Shown here: positions 6,995 through 16,601 of the stretch, piece after piece | How positions within the stretch are numbered: position 1 is the stretch's first letter | How the letters are laid out: every line of letters begins with the position of its first letter | Source: Alphaproteobacteria bacterium | GTDB taxonomy: Bacteria > Pseudomonadota > Alphaproteobacteria > Rhodobacterales > Rhodobacteraceae | NCBI GenBank assembly: GCA_030431485.1 | Contig: JAUIIR010000018.1 | Coordinates: 1-61,463, forward strand | DNA length: 61,463 bases | Direction: 5' to 3' | Made by a program: the position numbers and the translations under genes | Notes under the pieces: model-generated | Told to the model about the DNA's origin: nothing | Seen by the model: only the letters and a program-made list of their open reading frames with translations | Database searches by the model: none

Positions 6995-9460
6995 CTACTC
7001 GCGCACCAGCCGCGTCACACCAACAGAGGCCGCGCGCGCCAGGTCCGCATCAAGCGACATCGGGATATATTCCCCACGCCGCCAGAGGGTGCCAAGGTCA
7101 TCGTAGTGCCGGGACAGGAAATGGCCGGATTGTCCGGTTGATAAAATAAACACCGAACTGTCGGGATCGGCAAAATCATAAACCCCGCGATACGCGGCAC
7201 CATGGACATTCAGGAACGGGTTTGCGCCTTCTCCCGCACCACGTCCGCGCATGAGCGTGTGATCTCCCCCCGATGTGCTTTGCCGGATGTTCACAAAATA
7301 CCTCAGGATCGGCACCTCACCCAGAACCGGGTGATCGTGGGTCGCCTGATGCGCATCCCCCCACCGCAGCGATTCCAACGAAGCGCCCCAGGTCTCGGAA
7401 ATCCACACCAGCGCATCGTCCAGCGCGAGGCGGGCAATGTCCGTACAGCTTTCCTCGACCGCCGACCGGATTACATCGCACCAAGCGCTGGCGCCGTCCA
7501 CATCTCGATAGACGCGTTCGATGAAAAGCGGCTCGACCCGAGTAAACTCCGATGCAAGCGGGCCAAGATCATCGCGGATCAGGCGTTCCTGAAGTGCCCG
7601 AAGCCAGGCGGAATAGATCAGCGGTTCTGGCAAGTGCTCGTTCATTTCGCCGTTCCAATTGGCGAGCAGGTCCAGAGCGCGCTGTCGCAACCGCTCGGGC
7701 GTGCCTTCGGGTGCGGCTTCTCCGGTAAACCAGAGGTCCGCGCCAATCAGAGGCAGCAAGGCGCGGGCCGTGATCGACACAGTGTCGAGTTGGGCTTCGA
7801 TGAAACTGTCGCGCGTGTGCACCTCGCGGCCCTGCATCAGGCCTTGCCAGCGCATCACGCGTTGACTGTCTCCCCAGTCGAAACTGACGTGAAGCGGGAA
7901 GGGGCGATCGACGATCTTGTTGTTGGTGTTGCCGACGATGCCGCCTGTCGGGTTGAGAAAGACAGGGTTTGACTCGTCCGGAAAGACGCCCTGCCAACGG
8001 TTTTCACTGCGCCATCCGAGGCTTGGCAAACGGCCCTGACTTTGATGTGCGGCGTCGCGTCGGGGCATCGCACCGGTCAGTTTCATGGCGATGCTGTCGC
8101 CGTCGATCACGGTCAGGTTTTGCGACGGGGCGACAAAAGCCTTGGAGGCCTCCAGAGCGTCTTCAACAGAGTCGGCATACATCAAAGCGATGGCGGCTGA
8201 CATCGAGGTGTCGCGTGGGCTGAGCGCGGTCCAGCCGAGCGCGGTCACGTGATCTGGTGGTGTGATCGCGCCAAGGTCGAATTGAGTTGCGGGCAGGACT
8301 GGGCCATTGTCGGTCCAGCGCAGGGTCAGGGTGACTGGGGCTGTGTCCTTGATTTCGATGATCGAGCGACGGGTGATAAAATCCTTGTATCCGTCCGGTG
8401 TGCGGTATTGTTCGCGATTGTCGGGGTTCAGCTCTTCGATAAAGAGGTCCTGATCGTCGAGATACGATGAGGTCAGACCCCAGGCAATGGAATCCGAACG
8501 TCCTGCCATAATGGCGGGAATGCCGGGGATGGTTGCGCCAATCACGCCCCCGGACGACAGTTGCAGGCGCGCCAGATACCACGTTGCGGGCGCCGTGAAC
8601 TGAAGATGCGGGTCATTGGCCATCAGGGTGGAGCCGGTGGCGGAGCGGGTTTCATCCGCAGCCCAGGCGTTCGAGGCTCCGGCCAAGCCGCGCGGGGCCA
8701 CGGGCCAGAAAAGCGGATCGGGACGGCTGTGCGCGAACTGGGTGCCGGCGGGCGCACCTGGAACCAGCTCCGCGTATTCAGGTAGAGCCGCCACTCCGGC
8801 CCCGGGGATGTCGGGCAGGATGTCGGCCAGCCGGTTTTCGTCTGGCAAAAGCAACGAGGTACGGGCCCGCAGGACCTCTTCGCGCAGATGGCTGGAGAGT
8901 TGCAGCGCCATCAGTTTTATCAGTGCCAGCGAGTCTGCAGGCTGCCACGGTGCCAGAGGGGCGTTAAAGACGAAAAACTCGGGCGCACCCCGGCCAAGGC
9001 TGTCCCGATTGATCTCGTTGATCCGGGCATTGACCCCGGCGGCGTAGGCGTCCAGCGCGTCCCGGGTGCGGGCATCTTGAACTTGAACGGATTGCACCGC
9101 GCGCGGATAAATATCGAGGCGCCGCAACAATTTGTCCGTTTCTACCGTCCTGGGTCCGAAAAGCTCCGACAACCGCCCCTGTGCCGTGCGCCGCATCAGC
9201 GTCATCTGCCAAAGCCGGTCCTGCGCGTGGGCATAGCCCAAGGCGTAAAAGGCATCCCGATCGGACACGGCAAAGATGTGCGGCACGCCGGAATTGTCGC
9301 GCAGTATTTCGACATCTGCCGTCAGGCCCGTCACCGGAACAACATTGTCGTAGTCCGGCAGAGATCTCGAGGCGAGATAATAGACGCTGATGACGCCGAT
9401 CGTGGCCAGAACCAGACAGGCTGTCGTCAGCCACACCAAAGTTCTGAAGATCACCACCAC
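6995..9460 (-). CDS. Penicillin acylase/AHL acylase-family N-terminal-nucleophile hydrolase
   Basis: This 821-residue protein belongs to the penicillin amidase family (Ntn hydrolases). Residues 1-30 form a signal or anchor segment (FRTLVWLTTACLVLATIGVI). The alpha-chain region has DNSGVPHIFA and GYAHAQDRLWQM. The autoproteolysis site is GA|SNAW, with Ser263 predicted as the new N-terminal nucleophile after maturation. The beta chain has ANDPHL, PGIPAIMAGR and GGIVGNTNNK, and ends with the HGAAYRGVYDF block. Such enzymes cleave amide bonds in penicillins, acyl-homoserine lactones or other acylated amines in the periplasm. The substrate cannot be deduced from sequence. It stands alone on the minus strand, convergent with hflX. 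Confidence 0.9.
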   Translation of the reverse strand: MVVIFRTLVWLTTACLVLATIGVISVYYLASRSLPDYDNVVPVTGLTADVEILRDNSGVPHIFAVSDRDAFYALGYAHAQDRLWQMTLMRRTAQGRLSELFGPRTVETDKLLRRLDIYPRAVQSVQVQDARTRDALDAYAAGVNARINEINRDSLGRGAPEFFVFNAPLAPWQPADSLALIKLMALQLSSHLREEVLRARTSLLLPDENRLADILPDIPGAGVAALPEYAELVPGAPAGTQFAHSRPDPLFWPVAPRGLAGASNAWAADETRSATGSTLMANDPHLQFTAPATWYLARLQLSSGGVIGATIPGIPAIMAGRSDSIAWGLTSSYLDDQDLFIEELNPDNREQYRTPDGYKDFITRRSIIEIKDTAPVTLTLRWTDNGPVLPATQFDLGAITPPDHVTALGWTALSPRDTSMSAAIALMYADSVEDALEASKAFVAPSQNLTVIDGDSIAMKLTGAMPRRDAAHQSQGRLPSLGWRSENRWQGVFPDESNPVFLNPTGGIVGNTNNKIVDRPFPLHVSFDWGDSQRVMRWQGLMQGREVHTRDSFIEAQLDTVSITARALLPLIGADLWFTGEAAPEGTPERLRQRALDLLANWNGEMNEHLPEPLIYSAWLRALQERLIRDDLGPLASEFTRVEPLFIERVYRDVDGASAWCDVIRSAVEESCTDIARLALDDALVWISETWGASLESLRWGDAHQATHDHPVLGEVPILRYFVNIRQSTSGGDHTLMRGRGAGEGANPFLNVHGAAYRGVYDFADPDSSVFILSTGQSGHFLSRHYDDLGTLWRRGEYIPMSLDADLARAASVGVTRLVRE

Positions 9461-9617
9461 GCGTCAACTACCTTTCAAAAGGGTCCCGGGACCTGCATTT
9501 CAGACCGGCCTAGGCATGCTGGATGCCCTACCGAACACGCAAGCCCTTGCCAAGGGGGCGGTGCAGCGTCAGGTAAAGGCAGCAGAAATTTACCGCAGAA
9601 GATAGGGAGCACGCGGC

Positions 9618-10490
9618 ATGGCAACAGTGGCATTCTTGGGTTTGGGGGTCATGGGCTACCCGATGGCGGGGCATCTGGTCAAAGCGGGGCACGATGTGAC
9701 GGTGTATAACCGGACGGCCACAAAAGCCGAAGCGTGGGCCAAGGAGCATGGCGGTGCCCACGCGGCAACACCGCGTGAGGCGGCTGCACGTTGTGACTTT
9801 GTGATGTCCTGCGTCGGCAACGATGATGATTTGCGCAGCGTTTGTCTCGGCGATGATGGCGCCTTCGCGGGCATGGCTGAAGGGAGCATATTTGTTGATC
9901 ACACCACGGTTTCGGCCAAGGTCACGAAGGAACTTTACGAGGCCGGTGCGGAACGCGGTATCGCTTTTGTCGATGCCCCCATTTCGGGCGGGCAAGCTGG
10001 AGCCGAAAACGGTGTGCTTTCGGTGATGTGTGGCGGGGACGAAGCGACCTATGCCAAAGCTGAACCGGTGATCGACGCCTATGCTCGGATATGTCGCCGT
10101 ATTGGCGAGAGCGGGGCCGGGCAGATGACTAAGATGTGCAATCAGATTGCGATTGCGGGTCTGGTCCAGGGTCTGAGCGAAGCGCTGCATTTTACCGAGA
10201 AAGCGGGGCTTGATGGCCGAGCGGTGGTCGAGGTGATCAGCCAGGGAGCAGCCGGGTCGTGGCAGATGTCGAACCGCTACGAGACGATGATCGACGATGA
10301 ATTCAATCACGGGTTTGCCGTTGACTGGATGCGAAAGGACCTTGGGATTTGCCTCGACACGGCGGATGAGGTCGGCGCGTCTTTGCCGGTGACGGCGTTG
10401 GTCGACCAGTTCTACAAGGATGTGCAGAAACTGGGCGGTGGGCGCTGGGACACGTCGAGCTTGATCAAGCGCCTGCGCGCGATGGGGTGA
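9618..10490 (+). CDS. NAD(P)-dependent 3-hydroxyisobutyrate dehydrogenase-like oxidoreductase
   Basis: This 290-residue beta-hydroxyacid dehydrogenase has the N-terminal Rossmann motif GLGVMGYPMAGHL, the substrate-binding block DAPISGGQAGAENG (near residue 116) and the catalytic lysine in GQMTKMCNQ (near residue 172). Family members oxidise 3-hydroxyisobutyrate, tartronate semialdehyde or related short hydroxyacids. No valine-degradation or glyoxylate genes are adjacent, so the substrate stays open. The start at 9618 has a GGGAG-type ribosome site just upstream. Two adjacent palindromes follow the stop codon. Confidence 0.88.
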   Translation: MATVAFLGLGVMGYPMAGHLVKAGHDVTVYNRTATKAEAWAKEHGGAHAATPREAAARCDFVMSCVGNDDDLRSVCLGDDGAFAGMAEGSIFVDHTTVSAKVTKELYEAGAERGIAFVDAPISGGQAGAENGVLSVMCGGDEATYAKAEPVIDAYARICRRIGESGAGQMTKMCNQIAIAGLVQGLSEALHFTEKAGLDGRAVVEVISQGAAGSWQMSNRYETMIDDEFNHGFAVDWMRKDLGICLDTADEVGASLPVTALVDQFYKDVQKLGGGRWDTSSLIKRLRAMG

Positions 10491-10498
10491 TCCATGCG

Positions 10499-10540
10499 GG
10501 TGGATGCGTCACCGCATCCACCGTTTCCGTTAACGGAAAC
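10499..10540 (+). terminator. Hairpin plus adjacent perfect palindrome after the dehydrogenase gene
   Basis: GGTGGATGCG (10499-10508), loop TCAC, CGCATCCACC (10513-10522) form a 10-bp stem 8 bases after the stop. It is followed at once by the 18-base perfect palindrome GTTTCCGTTAACGGAAAC (10523-10540). There is no long T tract. It probably ends transcription of the dehydrogenase gene and perhaps of the convergent TspO-like gene. I see no gene in the remaining 10541-10704. Confidence 0.65.
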
Positions 10541-10704
10541 GCGTAGCCGCTCGCAATGAGCCACTGGACGCGTCTTGCGTCAAGGATTGCGAAGAAAGCT
10601 TCTTTGCCCCGGGGGGCGGTTAACTTTTGCGGTTGCGTGAGCGCCAACTGCTATGTCCGGTTCCCGAAGGGGATCCCCGCCAGCATTGCGCGATGGCGTG
10701 TGTT

Positions 10705-11406
10705 CTATTCAGTATCGGTCGCGCGCAGTGACAGGATCGCGAAGATCCCGATGACGCAAAGGCCAACGACGGCAATATTCAGCGGTCCGGTGTTGGCGAC
10801 TATCACACCGATGAGTGCCCAGATCACGGTAATTCCGTACTCCGGCGCGCGGTGCAGGCGGTATTGTGCAATCAACGCCAGTACCAGCCCAAGCGACAGG
10901 GCGACAATCGCGGACCACGTGCTGCTCAACAGCCCATAGCCGCCCAAAAGCAATCCGACAGACACCGACGAGGCCGCTGTGAGCCATCCGGCATAGATCG
11001 CCACCGGGGTTTGTTGAAGCCAGCGGTCCGTGTCCCCAACACGGAAGAGGCTGAGCAGCGCCGACGCGAGCATGGCCAAGATCAGCACGGTAGCGACCAC
11101 AGGAGACAGGTTTGCCACCGGCAACCATGTGGCTCCGATGGCAAGGCTCACAACCAGCGGAGGACGCATCGTCGCCCAATCCGGGTCGTCGCTGCGTTTG
11201 ACCAGTCCGAAGGCTGCGCCTGCGATGAGCCACAGGTAGATCAACCCCCAGATCGAGAACGCATAGCCTGCAGGTTGCACGGGCGGGTCATTCTGTGGCA
11301 CCGGGAATTGGTTCGGTTCAAATCCGTTAAAGCCTTGCGTGTAGAGTGGCGATGCCGCAAATACGACCGCTGCCACCAGTACCAGCGCTGCCCAGACCCG
11401 TGTCAT
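10705..11406 (-). CDS. TspO/MBR-related tryptophan-rich membrane protein
   Basis: The predicted product is 233 residues with about seven hydrophobic segments. The motif PPVQPAGYAFSIWGLIYLWL (residues about 43-62) matches the PxGxxFxxxWxxLY region of the TspO family, and further tryptophans line the helices. It is longer than the classic five-helix TspO, so it belongs to an extended subgroup. Its role (tetrapyrrole or light/oxygen-linked signalling in TspO proper) is not established for this type. The ATG at 11406 comes 2 bases after the serS stop and fits the first membrane segment (MTRVWAALVLVAAVV), so it is probably cotranscribed with serS. Confidence 0.7.
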   Translation of the reverse strand: MTRVWAALVLVAAVVFAASPLYTQGFNGFEPNQFPVPQNDPPVQPAGYAFSIWGLIYLWLIAGAAFGLVKRSDDPDWATMRPPLVVSLAIGATWLPVANLSPVVATVLILAMLASALLSLFRVGDTDRWLQQTPVAIYAGWLTAASSVSVGLLLGGYGLLSSTWSAIVALSLGLVLALIAQYRLHRAPEYGITVIWALIGVIVANTGPLNIAVVGLCVIGIFAILSLRATDTE

Positions 11407-11408
11407 CA

Positions 11409-12701
11409 CTATGCCATCTCTCCACCTGCCGTGATGCGGGTTTTCCCACCCAGCCACGGATGCAGCGCCTCGGGCAAGGTGACCGATCCATCCGCTTCCT
11501 GACCGTTTTCGAGTACGGCAATCAGGCAGCGGCCGACGGCCAGTCCGGAGCCGTTCAATGTATGCACAAACTCTGGTTTGCCGCCTTCCGAAGGTTTGAA
11601 CCGCGCGTTCATCCGGCGAGCCTGAAAATCTCCGCAGACTGAGCAGGAGCTGATCTCGCGGTATGTGTTCTGCCCCGGTAGCCATACTTCAATGTCATGG
11701 GTGCGGCGCGCCCCAAAGCCCATATCTCCGGTGCAAAGGACCACTGTGCGATAGGGCAGACCGAGCTTTTCAAGGATACCCTGTGCGCAGCCAGTCATGC
11801 GGTCCAGTTCTTCGCGGCTTTGATCCGGGTGAGTGATCGACACCATTTCGACCTTTTCGAACTGGTGCTGGCGTAGCATCCCAGCAGTGTCGCGCCCCGC
11901 ACTGCCCGCCTCGGAGCGGAAGCACTGGGTGTGCGCAACATAGCGACGGGGCAGATAATCTTCGTCGACGGTCACACCGTTGACGATATTGGTCAGTGTC
12001 ACCTCGGCAGTCGGGACCAGCCACCAACCATTGGTGGTCTGATAGCTGTCTTCACCGAATTTCGGCAACTGGCCCGTGCCGTACATCATGTCATCCCGGA
12101 CAAGGACCGGGGTCCATGTCTCGGTCAGACCGTTTTCAGTGATATGCGTGTCCAGCATGAATTGCGCCAAAGCCCGGTGTACCCGCGCCACGGCGCCTGA
12201 CATCACAACAAAGCGCGACCCCGACAGCTTGGCGGCGGTTTCAAAATCCATTCCGGGAATAACGCCGGTGATTTCGAAATGTTCCTTGGGTTGGAACTCA
12301 AAACTGCGCGGCGTGCCCCAGCGACGGATTTCCACATTGTCTGCCTCGTCCGCGCCCTCGGGAACATCGTCGAATGGCAGATTTGGCAGACCCATCAGAA
12401 GGGTCTGCAGAGTGTCGTCCAACTCTTTCGCACGGGCCTGCATCTCGGCCACGGCGGCTTTCTTGGCGGACACTTCATCGCGCAGACGGGCGAACTCGGC
12501 TTCGTCGCCCGAAGCTTTTGCCTTGCCGATTTCCTTGGCGGCCTTGTTCTGATCCGCCTGAGCGGTTTCCGCTTCAAGGATGGCTGCGCGGCGGTCTTCG
12601 TCGATGCGCAACACTTCGGACGAGACCGGTTCCAATCCACGGCGCGACAGCGCGGCGTCAAACGCAGCGGGGTTCTCGCGGATGGCTCGGATGTCATGCA
12701 T
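11409..12701 (-). CDS. serS: Seryl-tRNA synthetase
   Basis: This is a 430-residue class II aminoacyl-tRNA synthetase that charges tRNA-Ser and tRNA-Sec in the cytoplasm. The N-terminal coiled-coil arm (residues about 30-100, rich in A/E/K/R) precedes the catalytic core. Motif 2 is visible as [26 protein letters not shown] and motif 3 as [28 protein letters not shown] is the canonical SerS start, so I chose the ATG at 12701 and not the ATG 8 codons upstream. The TspO-like gene follows immediately. Confidence 0.97.
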   Translation of the reverse strand: MHDIRAIRENPAAFDAALSRRGLEPVSSEVLRIDEDRRAAILEAETAQADQNKAAKEIGKAKASGDEAEFARLRDEVSAKKAAVAEMQARAKELDDTLQTLLMGLPNLPFDDVPEGADEADNVEIRRWGTPRSFEFQPKEHFEITGVIPGMDFETAAKLSGSRFVVMSGAVARVHRALAQFMLDTHITENGLTETWTPVLVRDDMMYGTGQLPKFGEDSYQTTNGWWLVPTAEVTLTNIVNGVTVDEDYLPRRYVAHTQCFRSEAGSAGRDTAGMLRQHQFEKVEMVSITHPDQSREELDRMTGCAQGILEKLGLPYRTVVLCTGDMGFGARRTHDIEVWLPGQNTYREISSCSVCGDFQARRMNARFKPSEGGKPEFVHTLNGSGLAVGRCLIAVLENGQEADGSVTLPEALHPWLGGKTRITAGGEMA

Positions 12702-12773
12702 GGGTCTTGTCCTTCTGACTCGCAACAGTGATGAGCGGCCTTATGCACCGGAACGCAGGGCTTTGGTAGGGGG

Positions 12774-13427
12774 TCAGCGCTGCGTGAGGCGCGACACCGG
12801 GACCGCAAGCGCTCCGTCACGCCCCATCGCGCTGATTACACCTGCAACGGCCCAGCCTTTGTCTGTCTTTGTCACCACCGGCCCCCCCGAGTTTCCTGCG
12901 GTGACAGGGCAGTCCAGACGTAGAATGGCAGAGCTGACATGGCCTGCACAGTCAAAGACCGCGCCCAGCATGTGTGGTCGGCGGGTGGAATAGCCCAGAA
13001 TGCCATAAACTGCCACAGGATCGGACGACATGAGGGGCAGGGGCGCAATGCCGGTCGGACGCTCCAGAGTGAGGAGCGCGACGTCAAAGCGGATATCCAG
13101 TTGCCCTTCGTTGTAAGCCCGGGGATGCACCCAGAGGGACGCGCCAGATATGCTGTCCGCCGCTGTCCCACGTAGCCATCCGGCGACGAATGTGAAGTCT
13201 TCCGGCAACGGGCCAAATCCGTCTGTCCCGGCGACACAATGCGCAGCCGTGAGCACAGTGTCCGGCGCGATCAGAGTGCCGGAGCACATTTCACGTTTGC
13301 GATAACCTGCGGCATTGACGCGGCCCACCGCCTGCCACGTCGCGTGGTCTTGGGCCGGCAGGACCGGCAGACCCTGCGCGGCTGCCGTCGTTACAAAACA
13401 GAGTAAGAGGCTGACGAGACGATGCAT
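12774..13427 (-). CDS. Secreted trypsin-like serine protease
   Basis: This 217-residue S1-family protease has a signal peptide (MHRLVSLLLCFVTTAAAQG). The catalytic triad is complete: His63 in TAAHC, Asp115 in FDVALL and Ser180 in GNSGGP. Four cysteines fit the usual chymotrypsin-fold disulfides (CSGT/AAHC and DCAG/LDCP). The protein is minimal, with no PDZ domain, so it is not DegP-like. It probably acts in the periplasm or outside the cell on unknown proteins. It stands apart from serS by about 70 bases. Confidence 0.9.
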   Translation of the reverse strand: MHRLVSLLLCFVTTAAAQGLPVLPAQDHATWQAVGRVNAAGYRKREMCSGTLIAPDTVLTAAHCVAGTDGFGPLPEDFTFVAGWLRGTAADSISGASLWVHPRAYNEGQLDIRFDVALLTLERPTGIAPLPLMSSDPVAVYGILGYSTRRPHMLGAVFDCAGHVSSAILRLDCPVTAGNSGGPVVTKTDKGWAVAGVISAMGRDGALAVPVSRLTQR

Positions 13428-13647
13428 GGCCGCGATCTAAGGCAAAAAACCGGCCCTACCACAAGTCGCTCGATGCAACGCGTGAGAATTTCTGCCAAAT
13501 ACGGTCATGGCCTTCGATGCCTTACGTCGCATCTGTCACAGGGCTTCGAACCCGCCTTGCAAAGCACGACATGGCAACATAGGTTCCGCCCAAATTTGCG
13601 ACCAGACAACGCGGGGGTGTGCCCCGCCATCTTCAAGGAGCACGCCC

Positions 13648-13935
13648 ATGGAAGGCAACGCCATTGCCCAGTTCGTCCCGCTTATCCTGATCTTTGCGAT
13701 CATGTATTTCCTGCTGATCCGTCCGCAGCAGAAAAAGATGAAAGAGCATCAGAAAATGGTCGAGGGCCTGCGCCGTGGAGACGTTGTCATCACGCAGGGC
13801 GGCCTAATCGGCAAAGTCGTAAAGGTTAAGGAAAACAACGAGCTGGACGTTGAAGTTGCCGACGGCGTCAAGGTGCGTGTGGTTCAGAACACCATCGCTC
13901 AGGTTGTGTCCAAGACCGAACCCGCCAACGCCTGA
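13648..13935 (+). CDS. yajC: Sec translocon accessory subunit YajC
   Basis: This 95-residue single-span inner-membrane protein is found with SecDF. After MEGNAIAQFVP comes one membrane segment (LILIFAIMYFLLIRPQQKKMKEHQ), the diagnostic YajC motif, followed by the short KOW-like cytoplasmic tail (RRGDVVITQGGLIGKV). The ATG at 13648 is preceded by AAGGAG. It leads the yajC-secD-secF operon. About 220 bases upstream separate it from the divergent protease gene and presumably contain its promoter. Confidence 0.96.
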   Translation: MEGNAIAQFVPLILIFAIMYFLLIRPQQKKMKEHQKMVEGLRRGDVVITQGGLIGKVVKVKENNELDVEVADGVKVRVVQNTIAQVVSKTEPANA

Positions 13936-13969
13936 ATCCTGTTTCCCACCCGCATCGGACCGTTCTATC

Positions 13970-15631
13970 ATGCTTCAGATCGATCTCTGGAAGCGCCTTC
14001 TGATCTGGATCACCGTTGCGGTGGGACTGGTTCTTGCGCTGCCCAACCTGTTTTATCCCCGCGTCGAGCAGCACAATGATGCGGTCGCCGCGATCGAGTT
14101 GTCAGGAGAGTCTCCTGAACTCCTGGATCAGGCATCCGGTTGGCCCTCGTTTCTGCCATCCGGGCTTGTGAATCTTGGCCTCGATCTGCGGGGCGGTGCG
14201 CATTTGTTGGCCGAAGTGCAGGTGCAAGACGTGTACGCCTCGCGCCTCGAAGCGTTGTGGCCCGAAGTGCGTGATGTGCTGCGGCCAGAGCGTGACACGG
14301 TTGGGACGATCCGTCTCCAGCCGTCCGCCACTGGTGAATTGCGTGTGCGGATTTCGCAACCAGAAGGCATGGAGCGGGCACTGGAACTTGTGCGCGGGCT
14401 GGCGCAGCCCGTTGTTTCTTTGACGGGCGCAATGAGCAACGATCTGAACGTTGTTGCGGAGGGCTCGGATGTCGTCGTGACACTGTCGGAGGCCGAGCAG
14501 ATTGCCACCGATGAACGCACAATGCAGCAGAGCCTTGAAATCATTCGTCGCCGGATCGACGAAGTGGGTACCCGCGAGCCGACGATCCAGCGGCAGGGAA
14601 CCGACCGGATTCTGATTCAGGTGCCGGGCATCGGGTCAGCGGCAGAACTCAAAGAGATCATCGGGACAACAGCGCAGCTGACGTTCCAGCCTGTGGTTGG
14701 CCGCAGCGACGATGCCAATGCATCACCCGGGGTCGGTAACGAAGTGTTGCCATCGCTTGACGAGAGTGGGGTGTTCTACATCCTTGAGCAAGCGCCTGTT
14801 GTCACTGGCGAAGAGCTTGTCGATGCTCAGCCGTCGTTCGACCAGAATGGGCGTCCGGCGGTTAATTTCCGCTTCAACCCGACCGGCGCGCGCAAGTTCG
14901 GCGATTACACAGCGGCCAATATCGGCAACCCCTTTGCCATCGTACTCGACAATGAAGTGATCAGCGCACCGGTGATCCAAAGCCATATCCCCGGCGGATC
15001 GGGCATCATCACCGGAAACTTCAGCGTCGAGGAAAGCACCCAATTGGCGGTTCTCCTGCGGGCCGGGGCGCTTCCGGCGGGGCTGGAATTCCTCGAAGAA
15101 CGCACGATTGGTCCGGAACTGGGGCAGGACAGCATTGACGCAGGGCGCATAGCCACCCTTGTCGCATTCGCGGCCGTACTCGTTTTCATGACACTCAGCT
15201 ACGGGCTTTTTGGCGTGTTTGCCAATATCGCCCTGATCATCAACATTGCCTTGATCTTTGGGCTGCTCAGCGCGATCGGCGCGACGCTAACATTGCCGGG
15301 TATTGCGGGTATCGTGTTGACCGTTGGTATGGCCGTCGATGCCAATGTGCTGATCTTTGAGCGCATCCGTGAGGAGCTGAAGACTGCCAAAGGACCGGCG
15401 CGCGCCATCGAACTGGGTTATGAAAAGGCGCTTTCGGCCATTCTGGACGCCAACATCACCACATTTATTACAGCTGTGATCCTGTTTGTCATGGGGTCGG
15501 GTCCGGTGCGCGGCTTTGCGATTACACTGGGTCTCGGCATTCTGACGTCAGTGTTCACCGCTATTTATGTCACCCGGCTTTTGATCGTGATGTGGTTCGA
15601 ACGCCGTCGCCCAAAGACGATTGAGGTCTGA
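13970..15631 (+). CDS. secD: Protein translocase subunit SecD
   Basis: This is a 553-residue inner-membrane RND-type protein that uses the proton gradient to pull exported proteins through SecYEG. One N-terminal helix (residues about 8-26) precedes the large periplasmic domain, which contains the signature LGLDLRGGAHLL near residue 66. Five C-terminal helices follow, including GMAVDANVLIFERIREE. I placed the start at the ATG at 13970 (MLQIDLWKRLLIW), 34 bases after yajC; longer in-frame extensions overlap yajC and lack homologous character. secF follows after one base. Confidence 0.97.
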   Translation: MLQIDLWKRLLIWITVAVGLVLALPNLFYPRVEQHNDAVAAIELSGESPELLDQASGWPSFLPSGLVNLGLDLRGGAHLLAEVQVQDVYASRLEALWPEVRDVLRPERDTVGTIRLQPSATGELRVRISQPEGMERALELVRGLAQPVVSLTGAMSNDLNVVAEGSDVVVTLSEAEQIATDERTMQQSLEIIRRRIDEVGTREPTIQRQGTDRILIQVPGIGSAAELKEIIGTTAQLTFQPVVGRSDDANASPGVGNEVLPSLDESGVFYILEQAPVVTGEELVDAQPSFDQNGRPAVNFRFNPTGARKFGDYTAANIGNPFAIVLDNEVISAPVIQSHIPGGSGIITGNFSVEESTQLAVLLRAGALPAGLEFLEERTIGPELGQDSIDAGRIATLVAFAAVLVFMTLSYGLFGVFANIALIINIALIFGLLSAIGATLTLPGIAGIVLTVGMAVDANVLIFERIREELKTAKGPARAIELGYEKALSAILDANITTFITAVILFVMGSGPVRGFAITLGLGILTSVFTAIYVTRLLIVMWFERRRPKTIEV

Positions 15632-15632
15632 T

Positions 15633-16601
15633 ATGCGCTTGCGACTGGTCAAACAGAACACAAATTTCGACTTCTTCGGTAAGTGGAAGCTATGGTTGGG
15701 AATCTCTGCCGTTTTGGTCGTGTTGGCCTTCGGCTCTTTCCTGCTTCAGGGCCTGAATTACGGCATCGACTTCCGTGGCGGCACGACAATCCGGACGGAA
15801 AGTACACAGCCCGTGGATGTTGGAGAGTACCGCGATGCAATTGGCGCACTCGGGCTCGGTGACATTACAATCTCGGAAGTCTTCGACCCGACATTTGGAC
15901 CGGATCAGAATGTGGCAATGGTGCGCATTCAGGCGCAGGATGGCGAAGAAGCTGTCAGTGTCGCAGTCATCGAGCAAGTTGAGGCCGCATTGGCCGAAGT
16001 TGTCCCCGACATCAAATTCGTGTCGGTGGAATCGGTTGGGCCAAAAGTATCGGGAGAATTGATCCAGACGGCTGCGATTGCGGTGCTGCTCGCCATAGGA
16101 GCGGTGCTTATCTACATCTGGCTGCGCTTCGAATGGCAATTCGCGCTTGGCGCAGTTGCGGCACTTGTCCACGACGTCATTTTGACGATCGGCATCTTCT
16201 CCGAGCTTCAGATCAAGTTTGACCTCGCCATCATCGCGGCGCTTCTGACCATTGTCGGGTATTCGCTGAATGACACGGTGGTTGTCTTTGACCGGGTCAG
16301 AGAGAACCTGGTCAAGTACAAGAAGAAGGATCTCAAAGAGGTTCTCAACCTGTCGATCAACGAAACCCTGAGCCGGACGTTTATGACGTCGGCGACAACC
16401 TTGCTGGCGCTTATTGCCCTGTTTGTGCTGGGCGGTGATGTGATCCGGGGCTTTGTGTTTGCCATGATCTGGGGTGTGATTGTCGGTACATATTCGTCGA
16501 TCTTTGTGGCGTCCGCGATCCTGCTCTGGCTTGGTGTCAAACGCGACTGGACTAAACCAACAGATACAACCGGCAACCAGTTTGCCAACGTGGATGCTTG
16601 A
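15633..16601 (+). CDS. secF: Protein translocase subunit SecF
   Basis: This 322-residue partner of SecD has the same fold in shorter form: an N-terminal helix, the motif GIDFRGGTTIR near residue 44, and five C-terminal helices with YSLNDTVVVFDRVRENL near residue 211, where the conserved acidic residue and asparagine of SecF lie. The ATG at 15633 follows the secD stop by one base. Its last 8 bases overlap the next gene, a TauE-type permease, so the transcript continues. Confidence 0.97.
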   Translation: MRLRLVKQNTNFDFFGKWKLWLGISAVLVVLAFGSFLLQGLNYGIDFRGGTTIRTESTQPVDVGEYRDAIGALGLGDITISEVFDPTFGPDQNVAMVRIQAQDGEEAVSVAVIEQVEAALAEVVPDIKFVSVESVGPKVSGELIQTAAIAVLLAIGAVLIYIWLRFEWQFALGAVAALVHDVILTIGIFSELQIKFDLAIIAALLTIVGYSLNDTVVVFDRVRENLVKYKKKDLKEVLNLSINETLSRTFMTSATTLLALIALFVLGGDVIRGFVFAMIWGVIVGTYSSIFVASAILLWLGVKRDWTKPTDTTGNQFANVDA

